8,295 nt of DNA from Oligosphaeraceae bacterium (lineage in GTDB: Bacteria > Verrucomicrobiota > Lentisphaeria > Oligosphaerales > Oligosphaeraceae), in contig JAAYYJ010000265.1 of the NCBI GenBank assembly GCA_012515455.1, forward strand, positions 1 through 8,295. Reading direction: 5' to 3'. The position numbers were made by a program, and so were the translations under genes. Position 1 is the stretch's first letter. Each line of letters opens with the position of its first letter. Shown piece after piece: positions 1 to 5,409 of the stretch. Below the pieces are notes generated by a model. That model was not told the DNA's origin, ran no database searches, and was given only the letters and a program-made list of their open reading frames with translations.

Positions 1-70
1 AAAGCATTTGCGGGGTCCATGCCGCAGAACAGAGTTCATCATGAAAATCAACAGTGACGTATAGTTTCAT
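1..70 (-). CDS. Unidentified protein, N-terminal fragment (cut by window edge)
   Basis: An open frame begins with ATG at 70 and runs off the left edge after 23 codons. It reads MKLYVTVDFHDELCSA and then AWTPQML. The start is well supported: a perfect AGGAGG lies on the minus strand at 81-86, 10 nt before the ATG, and a TTGACA promoter candidate lies further upstream. The visible residues show a short beta-strand-like start (KLYVTVDF) and no signal peptide. I do not recognise the family from so short a piece. The gene is divergent from secG and has a predicted leader of about 100 nt if the promoter call is right. The existence of the gene is inferred from start signals, not from homology. Confidence 0.6.
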   Translation of the reverse strand, partial: MKLYVTVDFHDELCSAAWTPQML

Positions 71-80
71 AACCCTTCTT

Positions 81-86
81 CCTCCT
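81..86 (-). promoter_or_regulatory. Ribosome binding site of the left-edge gene
   Basis: The minus strand reads AGGAGG, a perfect anti-Shine-Dalgarno match, 10 nt before the ATG at 70. It is the main reason for calling a real gene in only 70 visible bases. Confidence 0.7.
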
Positions 87-161
87 GATACAATACCTGA
101 ATCCGTGAAGCAGTCTCCTGGAAAAGAGGTCTAAATCATTGCAACCTGCTGGTAGTAGTAT

Positions 162-188
162 ATTATGTTATTTCCACAACAGCATAAT
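162..188. promoter_or_regulatory. Imperfect dyad, possible operator of the leftward gene
   Basis: The arms are ATTATGTT at 162-169 and AGCATAAT at 181-188, which pair at 7 of 8 positions around an 11-nt centre. The right arm covers most of the predicted -10 box (184-189) of the leftward promoter, and the left arm lies past its start point. That is a usual position for a repressor site. The DNA is AT-rich, so a chance dyad is quite possible, and no regulator gene is visible. Confidence 0.3.
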
Positions 189-212
189 TCCACTCACCAA
201 CAAGACTGTCAA
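184..212 (-). promoter_or_regulatory. Sigma70-like promoter candidate for the left-edge gene
   Basis: On the minus strand a perfect TTGACA -35 box (207-212 on the plus numbering) is followed after 17 nt by AATTAT (184-189), a 4 of 6 match to TATAAT. This would start transcription near 177 and give an untranslated leader of about 107 nt. The -35 and the spacing are good, and the -10 is weak. Confidence 0.4.
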
Positions 213-270
213 TGATTAAGTTAACGCAAGAGTCAGAAGAAATCAAACTCGAACTTTTTTCTGTGATTGG

Positions 271-287
271 CTTGTCATAATGTCAAG
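271..287. promoter_or_regulatory. 17-bp near-palindrome over the secG -35 box
   Basis: The sequence CTTGTCATAATGTCAAG is an odd-length palindrome with one mismatched pair in its 8-bp arms. It covers the predicted -35 hexamer of secG (272-277), so a bound protein would compete with RNA polymerase. No regulator can be named. The site is short and could have arisen by chance. Confidence 0.35.
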
Positions 288-299
288 TTGTCTTATATT
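272..299 (+). promoter_or_regulatory. Sigma70-like promoter of secG
   Basis: TTGTCA (272-277, 5 of 6 match to TTGACA) and TATATT (294-299, 5 of 6 match to TATAAT) are separated by 16 nt. Transcription would start near 306 and give a leader of about 40 nt to the secG ATG at 347. This is the best promoter-like sequence in front of secG. Confidence 0.55.
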
Positions 300-346
300 A
301 TTATTTTAGCTTTTTTGCCGACATATCATTTTGGAGTCTAAGGAAT

Positions 347-835
347 ATGACATTTTTAACTGTACTTTTGTTCATTTTGGCGATTCTGTCGGGGCTTTTG
401 ATGATTGTGGTCATTTTGCTGCAGAGCACCAAGAGCGGTGGCGGTCTGGGTGCGATCAGCGGTGGTGTGACCGAGGCCATGTTCGGCACTGCAGCTTCCA
501 GTGTGCTGCTTAAAGTCACAGTGTGGCTGGCCGTGATTTTTATGGGTTCGACATTATTGCTGGCGACTGTAACCGGTCGGGTTCGGGGCAGCCGCAGTGT
601 TGCTGAGACCCTTGCTCCGGCGGCGGAAGAGCCTCCTGCCGCAGTAACCGTTCCAAATGAAGCTGATAATGATGTGACAACCGTACAGGACGCTGCGGCG
701 CAGGCGGTCGATGCGACATCGGATGGTGCAGCGAAAGCAGTCGATGCGACGCAGGATACTGCGGCCAAAGCGTCCGATGCGGCAGCAGCTGGCGCGGCGA
801 AAGCGGTCGATGCGGCGAAAGAAAAAGACAAATAG
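347..835 (+). CDS. secG: Preprotein translocase subunit SecG with Ala/Asp-rich repeat tail
   Basis: SecG is the small membrane subunit of the SecYEG channel and assists SecA-driven export of unfolded proteins across the inner membrane. The family pattern is clear: a first membrane helix at about residues 2-25, the conserved loop LLQSTKSGGGLGAISGG (24-40) and EAMFGTAASS (43-52), and a second helix at about 53-75. GGAG at 333-336 lies 10 nt before the ATG and supports the start. At 162 residues the protein is longer than a minimal SecG. The extra part is a low-complexity Ala/Pro/Glu stretch followed by four 11-residue repeats (118-161) such as AKAVDATQDTA. The gene appears to be a single-gene transcript, with a promoter upstream and an intrinsic terminator downstream, and it converges with the minus-strand operon. 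The core assignment is firm. The role of the tail is unknown. Confidence 0.93.
   Translation: MTFLTVLLFILAILSGLLMIVVILLQSTKSGGGLGAISGGVTEAMFGTAASSVLLKVTVWLAVIFMGSTLLLATVTGRVRGSRSVAETLAPAAEEPPAAVTVPNEADNDVTTVQDAAAQAVDATSDGAAKAVDATQDTAAKASDAAAAGAAKAVDAAKEKDK
698..829 (+). repeat. Four tandem 33-bp units encoding an 11-residue repeat in the SecG tail
   Basis: The translated units are AQAVDATSDGA, AKAVDATQDTA, AKASDAAAAGA and AKAVDAAKEKD. The period is exactly 11 residues (33 bp), with A-x-A-V/S-D-A as the conserved start of each unit. The DNA copies have diverged at many codon third positions, so the protein periodicity looks maintained or old rather than a fresh duplication. Confidence 0.8.
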
Positions 836-864
836 TCCGTACGGTTTGCAGGTATATTTTGCTG

Positions 865-900
865 AGCTCCGGGTGGAGGCAATCCCCCGGAGCTTTTTTT
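865..900 (+). terminator. Rho-independent terminator of secG
   Basis: A 9-bp perfect stem (AGCTCCGGG at 865-873 with CCCGGAGCT at 886-894) encloses a 12-nt loop. A run of seven T follows at 894-900. It lies 30 nt after the secG stop. On the minus strand the same hairpin has no T-run after it, so it terminates rightward transcripts only. Confidence 0.88.
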
Positions 901-922
901 ATGTTCCGGTTATCCGGGGGAT
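882..922. other. Second hairpin competing with the secG terminator
   Basis: ATCCCCCGGA (882-891) and TCCGGGGGAT (913-922) form a perfect 10-bp inverted repeat with a 21-nt loop. Its left arm overlaps the 3' arm of the secG terminator, so the two structures are mutually exclusive. It begins 4 nt beyond the stop codon of the converging minus-strand gene and could cap the 3' end of that transcript. No U-run follows it on that strand, so it is not a canonical terminator. Confidence 0.5.
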
Positions 923-926
923 GCTT

Positions 927-1706
927 TCAGCAGCTGATCTTCATGCCATCATAAGCTGGCCGGAACGGATAGGGCTGCAATTGTCGTTGCAATTCCGGTT
1001 GCGGGGGGCAGAATCTCCGAGCCAGATGGGAGCAGAGCTGCAGCGTATTGGCATCAATCATGCCCCGCTGACGGAAAGCAGTTTCCAGGATTGCCAGCAT
1101 TTGGGCATTGCAGTGTGAGAAGATATGGAAAGCGGTCTCAATCCCTACAGTGAGCTCCCAGATGATGACATTCAGGTAAGTATGCTGCCAGCGCAGGCAA
1201 GTTTTTTCCGGTGGCCAGCCGCCATCAAGGAGATAAAGCAGGGTCTTGCCATCCGGGTCCTGGAGCAGAAAATGCACTGCCTGCTCCTGTGGGTCTGCCA
1301 TGGGATGATTGGCAGCATCCGGCTGAAACTGCCAGGCGCCGACAGTGAATTCCTCACCTGTAGTAAAGGGTTGCAGCTGCAAGTTCCCGGATAATCCGTC
1401 CGGGATGGGGAATTTTTGTGCGCTGCCGGCTTCCAGATGCAGAGTCAAGGCAGTGCTGCGCGGCTGGCTGGCCAAGGTACAGATGCTGTCGAAATCGAAA
1501 TGATCACTATGGGAATGGCCGATGACGATGTGGCTGATGCGGCTGCAGTCGACCGCGAATTCCTGCAGGGCATCCAAGGTCATGGCGTTGCAGTCCAGCA
1601 GTATTTGCTGATTGAGCAGCAGCGAGCAATGGCGGCGGTGGTTGCCGACGGTGGGGCCGGGAGGGAGCCAGTCAGCGGCTCCGGTACCGAGAAAGAGCAG
1701 TTCCAT
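927..1706 (-). CDS. Metallo-beta-lactamase-fold metal-dependent hydrolase
   Basis: This 259-residue protein has the metallo-beta-lactamase fold, a binuclear metal-binding scaffold used by hydrolases of phosphodiesters, lactones, thioesters and other substrates. The N-terminus FLGTGAADW (5-13) is the usual first strand and glycine turn. The main metal motif HSHSDH is at 64-69. Further likely ligands are H134 (in NHPM), D161 (in LLDGGW) and H227 (in SHLARRF), with another His at H198. There is no signal peptide or membrane segment, so it is probably cytoplasmic. AGGAG at 1711-1715 lies 4 nt before the ATG. The gene follows rfbH after a 37-nt gap and is probably co-transcribed with it. The general look recalls PhnP-like and sugar-locus hydrolases, but the substrate cannot be read from the sequence. 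The fold is assigned with confidence and the function is not. Confidence 0.85.
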   Translation of the reverse strand: MELLFLGTGAADWLPPGPTVGNHRRHCSLLLNQQILLDCNAMTLDALQEFAVDCSRISHIVIGHSHSDHFDFDSICTLASQPRSTALTLHLEAGSAQKFPIPDGLSGNLQLQPFTTGEEFTVGAWQFQPDAANHPMADPQEQAVHFLLQDPDGKTLLYLLDGGWPPEKTCLRWQHTYLNVIIWELTVGIETAFHIFSHCNAQMLAILETAFRQRGMIDANTLQLCSHLARRFCPPQPELQRQLQPYPFRPAYDGMKISC

Positions 1707-1743
1707 ATTACTCCTGGGGATTCAGGGTGGCAGGAGCGGGCCG

Positions 1744-3078
1744 TTATTGCCGGCCAAGCAGAGCGGATTTGATACTGTCGGCCATGAACTGGAGTTTTTC
1801 TCTGCTCATGCCGGGGTAGGTGCCAATCCAGAAGGCGTTCTGCATCAGGAAGTCGGTGTTGCCCAAACGGCCGCATTGCCGGTAATCCCGGCCCTCCTGC
1901 AGGCTGGCGCAACAGGGGTGGCGGAGGAGATTGCCGGCGAAGAGGTTGCGGGTTTGAATCCGGAGCTGCTCCAGCCGGGCGGTCAGGGCAGTGCGGCTCA
2001 GGCCCGCGGCCGGGTCCACCGACAGCAGGCAGCCGAACCAGGAGGGATCACTGTCCGGGTGAGCGCCCTGGAGGTGCAGGCCGGGCAAACCGGACAGGAG
2101 GCTTTTCAGAAAGGCGTGATTCTCCCGGCGGCGCTGTCCGAAGTCAGGCAATTTTTGCAGCTGGGCGCAGCCGATGGCGGCCTGCAGGTCGGTGGCTTTC
2201 AGATTATAGCCGAAATGGCTGTACACATATTTGTGGTCATAGCCATACGGGAGGGTGCCGTATTGCCCGGTGAAGCGCTGGCCGCAGGAGTTGTCCACTC
2301 CGGAGGGGCAGGAGCAGTCGCGGCCCCAATCGCGCAGCGACAGGGCGATTTTTTGCAGCAGCGGGTCGCGGCCGTAGACCGCGCCGCCCTCGCCCATGGT
2401 CAGGTGGTGGGGGGGATAAAAGCTGGAGGTGCCCAGATCGCCCCAGGTGCCGGTGTACTTCCCGGCGAAGCGTGATCCCAGGGCGTCGCAGTTGTCCTCG
2501 ATCAGCCAGAGCTGATGGCGGTCGCAGAAGTCCTTGACCGCGTGCAGGTCAAAGGGACTGCCCAAAGTATGAGCCAGCATCACCGCCTTGCAGCGTGGGG
2601 ACCAGGCCGCTTCCAGGCGTTCCGGGTCGATATTGGCGGTCTCCAGCTCGACATCGACGAAGACCGGTACTGCGCCGTACTGAATTATCGGCGCGACCGT
2701 AGTCGGGAAGGCGGCGGCGACGGTGATGACCTCGTCGCCGCGTTTGATCTGCCGTTGCCCCAGCAGGGGTGAGGTCAGGGTCATAAAGGCCAGCAGATTG
2801 GCGGAGGAGCCGGAGTTTACCAGCAAGGCGAAGGGCAGTTCCAGGAATTCAGCGAGCTGCTGCTCGAACTGCCGGGTATAGCGTCCGGCGGTCAGCCAGA
2901 ATTCCAGCGCTGCGTCGGTCAGGTTGCGCATTTCCTGGGCATCGAAGACTCTGCCGGCGTAGCCGAGACTGCTTTTGCCGGGCAGAAAGACCGGTTCTTC
3001 CGCGAAAGTCAGCTGGTAATATTGCTCGACCTGGTCGAGGATGGCGCGTTTGAGGTCTGCAGGGGTTATTTTGCCCAT
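1744..3078 (-). CDS. rfbH: CDP-4-keto-6-deoxy-D-glucose-3-dehydrase (E1; RfbH/DdhC)
   Basis: This DegT/DnrJ/EryC1-fold enzyme removes the C3 hydroxyl of CDP-4-keto-6-deoxyglucose. It uses PMP and a [2Fe-2S] cluster, with a partner reductase, to make 3,6-dideoxyhexose precursors. Two family hallmarks are visible. The lysine that holds PLP in aminotransferases is replaced by His (H224 in SFYPPHHLTMGEGG, 219-232). The cluster motif C-X57-C-X-C-X7-C is intact at C197, C255, C257 and C265. D195 next to C197 is the likely pyridine-nitrogen contact. Other family blocks are YGYDHKYVYSHFGYNLKATD (278-297) and TRNLFAGNLLRHP (376-388). The length of 444 is normal. The start overlaps the rfbG stop by 13 nt, and AGGAG at 3088-3092 lies 9 nt upstream, which suggests translational coupling. 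A plain aminotransferase is excluded by the His substitution and the cysteines. Confidence 0.95.
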   Translation of the reverse strand: MGKITPADLKRAILDQVEQYYQLTFAEEPVFLPGKSSLGYAGRVFDAQEMRNLTDAALEFWLTAGRYTRQFEQQLAEFLELPFALLVNSGSSANLLAFMTLTSPLLGQRQIKRGDEVITVAAAFPTTVAPIIQYGAVPVFVDVELETANIDPERLEAAWSPRCKAVMLAHTLGSPFDLHAVKDFCDRHQLWLIEDNCDALGSRFAGKYTGTWGDLGTSSFYPPHHLTMGEGGAVYGRDPLLQKIALSLRDWGRDCSCPSGVDNSCGQRFTGQYGTLPYGYDHKYVYSHFGYNLKATDLQAAIGCAQLQKLPDFGQRRRENHAFLKSLLSGLPGLHLQGAHPDSDPSWFGCLLSVDPAAGLSRTALTARLEQLRIQTRNLFAGNLLRHPCCASLQEGRDYRQCGRLGNTDFLMQNAFWIGTYPGMSREKLQFMADSIKSALLGRQ

Positions 3079-4139
3079 GGTAGATTTCTCCTGGCGGCGT
3101 CGTCACAGTACTCATGCAGATCGCTCAGGCTGTTGATTTGCCGGTGGGAAAAGAAATCCCGGTACCATTCGGCCGTTTTGCGAATTGCCTGTGCGGCGGT
3201 CCAGACGCTCTGCCACTGCAGCTGTGCCGCGGCTTTGCGGCAATCCAGGCGCAACAGCGAGGCTTCATGGGGGGCGCCGGGGTTCGGTTCGCTGCGGTAG
3301 GTCAGGCCAGGCCAAGCGGCGGCCAGCCTGGCGGCCAGGTCAGCAACGCTGATATTGTCCTGCAGGGCAGGGCCGAAATTCCAGGCCTGAGCAGCCTCAG
3401 GCCGGTTCTGGAGCAGGCATTGCCCCAGCAGCAAGTACCCGCTCAAGGGTTCCAGGACATGCTGCCACGGGCGGACAGCATCCGGGTTGCGCAGCACAGC
3501 GGTCTGTCCCCGGGCGGCGGCCTGCATCAGGTCGGGCACCAGGCGGTCCTCCGCCCAGTCACCGCCGCCGATGACATTGCCGGCCCGGGCGCTGGCCAGC
3601 AGCGCGTGCTGGTCCGGAGTGAAGAAACACCGGCGGTAGGAGTTCAGCAGCAGCTCCATGCAGCCTTTGGACGCGCTGTAGGGGTCGTAGCCGCCCATGG
3701 GGTCGCCTTCGCAGTAGGGCTGCAGGACCTCGCGGTTCTCGTAGCATTTGTCTGAACTGACGGCGACAATGGCCCGCACCGAGGGGGTGTTGCGGCAGGC
3801 TTCGAGGATTCTGGCCGTGCCCAGGACATTCACGGCGTAGGTGTCGAGCGGCTTGAGGTACGAGGGACGGACCAGGGCCTGGGCGGCCAGGTGGAAGACC
3901 GCCTGGGGCTGAAATTCCTGGAAGAGCTCTTCCAGGCCGGCCTCGTGGCGCAGGTCGCGGTATTCTGTCCGCACGGGCAGGTTCAGGAGCTGGAAATGGC
4001 TGTGTTCCTGCGGCATGGGCAGGCCGATGCCGCAGACCTCCGCGCCGAGCTGCTGCAGCCAGAGAGTCAGCCAGGAGCCTTTGAAACCGGTATGGCCGGT
4101 GACGATGATCCGTTTATGGCGGTAGATATCGGCAAACAT
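3066..4139 (-). CDS. rfbG: CDP-glucose 4,6-dehydratase (RfbG/DdhB)
   Basis: This short-chain dehydrogenase/reductase-fold enzyme converts CDP-D-glucose to CDP-4-keto-6-deoxy-D-glucose, the substrate of the next gene. The NAD-binding loop is TGHTGFKG (14-21). HLAAQALVRPSY (83-94) is typical of the family. The catalytic region shows SSDKCY (128-133) and the Y-x3-K pair Y154/K158 in YDPYSASKG. ARAGNVIGGGDWAEDRLVPD (184-203) and RPWQHVLEPLSGYL (223-236) are sugar-nucleotide-site blocks of CDP-glucose dehydratases. The length of 357 is normal. No strong ribosome site precedes the ATG at 4139, unlike its neighbours. It is separated from the upstream DUF4340 gene by 85 nt and overlaps rfbH by 13 nt. 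It could be a related nucleotide-sugar dehydratase, but the pairing with rfbH makes CDP-glucose the likely substrate. Confidence 0.94.
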   Translation of the reverse strand: MFADIYRHKRIIVTGHTGFKGSWLTLWLQQLGAEVCGIGLPMPQEHSHFQLLNLPVRTEYRDLRHEAGLEELFQEFQPQAVFHLAAQALVRPSYLKPLDTYAVNVLGTARILEACRNTPSVRAIVAVSSDKCYENREVLQPYCEGDPMGGYDPYSASKGCMELLLNSYRRCFFTPDQHALLASARAGNVIGGGDWAEDRLVPDLMQAAARGQTAVLRNPDAVRPWQHVLEPLSGYLLLGQCLLQNRPEAAQAWNFGPALQDNISVADLAARLAAAWPGLTYRSEPNPGAPHEASLLRLDCRKAAAQLQWQSVWTAAQAIRKTAEWYRDFFSHRQINSLSDLHEYCDDAARRNLPWAK

Positions 4140-4186
4140 ACCGTGTCTCTGGTTGCAGGGCGGGGTGGATGGCGGGGGAGGGAGCT

Positions 4187-4204
4187 CCGGCGCCGTGGCA
4201 CCGG
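4187..4204 (-). other. Short GC hairpin in the 85-nt gap before rfbG
   Basis: On the minus strand CCGGTGC and GCGCCGG can pair (one G-U) around a 4-nt loop. There is no T-run after it, so it is not a terminator. It could slow transcription or protect an RNA end between the transporter genes and the sugar genes. It lies in very GC-rich DNA, and I see no -10/-35 pair in the gap. Confidence 0.2.
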
Positions 4205-4224
4205 CTGCTCCCGCCGGGGGGTGG

Positions 4225-5409
4225 TCAGTTCTGGGCCGGCTTGGTTTCTTTAGTTTCTTTGGTTTCTTCGGCCGGTTTCGGCTTGTCCTTCAGGAAGTAC
4301 TTGCGCTCTTTATTGACATTTTCGACTACCCGTGCTTCGACCTCGTAGATCCAGGGCGAGAGCCGGGCGTTGAGTTCTTTGGCCTGGTCCTGTTTTTCTT
4401 TCACGGACTGCGCGAAAGCAGCATCGGCCTTCTCTTTGTCTTCAGGCTTTTCCTCGGCTGCGGGGGTGCGTTCCAGCGGACCTTGCCAGGCGACCTGGAT
4501 TTTCAAGTATTGCTTCCCTTCCACCGGCTGGGGGATGGTCAAGGTGTAGATGAAGTCATTGAAGTCGGTGACCAGCAGGGTCCTGGCTTTGTCCAAGCCG
4601 ACTTTTTCCGGGGGCAAGGCCGGATCGGCGACATCTTTGAAGCGGACCCAGGAGAAGGCATTTTTGAGGCTGGCGAGTTTAGTGCTGTCCAGCTCCTGTT
4701 CCGGCGGCATATCGCCCAGCAGGGTCAGGTCGGCATTCTTGTCGCTGCGGGCGGTTTCCCAGAGGACGGTGTCGTTTTCTTTCAGGCTTGCGGTTTTGAG
4801 GTCGCTGATCTTGAAGAACTCCTCGTCCAGCCACTGTACGACCGTGTCGTCGACCCGGCTGAAGGTATTGGCGGCCAGAATGAAATCGCGGTCGTTGATC
4901 TGGAGGAAGCGTCCGAGGGGGGTGTTGCCGCCGCCGCCGTAGGGCGAGGGGGGCATTTCCGTTTCGCGCTCATGTTTTTTGCCGAAGAGCAGTTTAATGA
5001 GTTGCTTCCCCTCCTTGTCTAGCATGGTCATGCTGACTGCGCCGGTATCCGGGGTGAGCTGCAGTTCAGCGGTCTGGTTCTGGTCCAGGGTCAAGGTTTG
5101 TGCGACCTTGGTTTCAAAGAGATCGACGAACAGGGTTTTGAGACTGGCGAAGTTGACCGGGTAGCCGTAGCGTTCGGCCATGGTCCAGTTGTGGTCGCCT
5201 TTCTGCAGGGTGGCGGTCTGTCCGTCCTTGGTCAAGACTACGGTGCTGACATTTTCACTGTTGAATGACTCGGGCAGGATGGTGCTGCTGCCGGCCGCGT
5301 TCAGGCTGGCGCCGGACCAGTTTTCCCGGTTGGAGCATTGCTGCCAGAGGTAGAGCAGGATCAGAGCCAGGCCGACTGCCAGAAGTATGAAGAGTTGTTT
5401 CTTTTTCAT
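4225..5409 (-). CDS. DUF4340-family membrane-anchored protein of a Gld-type ABC locus
   Basis: This 394-residue protein has a Lys-rich start (MKKKQ), one membrane helix at about 6-22, and a large domain predicted to lie in the periplasm. The DUF4340 pattern is recognisable: VVLTKDGQTATLQKGDHNW (57-75), YPVNFASLKTLFVDLFETKV (83-102) and VQWLDEEFFKISDLK (191-205). C25 just after the helix is not in an obvious lipobox. A Pro/Gly-rich loop lies near 153-163. The C-terminus is charged and low in complexity (KPAEETKETKETKPAQN). Members of this family often follow gldG-like genes, as here: the start overlaps the gldG stop in ATGA, and a GGGAGG-type ribosome site is inside gldG. It is probably an accessory subunit of the ABC machine. 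Its biochemical role is not known. Confidence 0.85.
   Translation of the reverse strand: MKKKQLFILLAVGLALILLYLWQQCSNRENWSGASLNAAGSSTILPESFNSENVSTVVLTKDGQTATLQKGDHNWTMAERYGYPVNFASLKTLFVDLFETKVAQTLTLDQNQTAELQLTPDTGAVSMTMLDKEGKQLIKLLFGKKHERETEMPPSPYGGGGNTPLGRFLQINDRDFILAANTFSRVDDTVVQWLDEEFFKISDLKTASLKENDTVLWETARSDKNADLTLLGDMPPEQELDSTKLASLKNAFSWVRFKDVADPALPPEKVGLDKARTLLVTDFNDFIYTLTIPQPVEGKQYLKIQVAWQGPLERTPAAEEKPEDKEKADAAFAQSVKEKQDQAKELNARLSPWIYEVEARVVENVNKERKYFLKDKPKPAEETKETKETKPAQN
4243..4269. repeat. Three 9-bp tandem repeats in the DUF4340 C-terminal tail
   Basis: On the plus strand the units are GGTTTCTTT, AGTTTCTTT and GGTTTCTTC, encoding the (K/E)ETK-type tail (EETKETKETK) on the minus strand. 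The near-identity of the units suggests replication slippage. The copy number may vary between strains without breaking the frame. Confidence 0.6.

Noticed and set aside
698..829. CRISPR array or tandem DNA satellite in the secG 3' part
   Set aside because: The 33-bp units lack identical repeats with distinct spacers. They are a diverged coding repeat continuous with the secG frame.
301..882. 193-codon minus-strand frame opposite secG
   Set aside because: It is the antisense image of secG and its Ala-rich repeat tail. It runs through the secG terminator and leader and has no family resemblance.
1612..2475. 287-codon plus-strand open frame opposite rfbH and the hydrolase
   Set aside because: It spans two convincing minus-strand genes and the gap between them. 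The translation is Gly/Ala/Val-rich without recognisable motifs, so it is a shadow of rfbH codon usage.
4140..4224. Terminator or promoter between the DUF4340 gene and rfbG
   Set aside because: Only a short GC hairpin without a T-run is present, and I could not find a credible -35/-10 pair on the minus strand.
4153..5022. 289-codon plus-strand open frame opposite the DUF4340 gene
   Set aside because: It is antisense to a recognised family, its Phe/Gly-rich sequence matches reverse-complemented Lys/Glu/Pro codons, and it has no supporting start signals.
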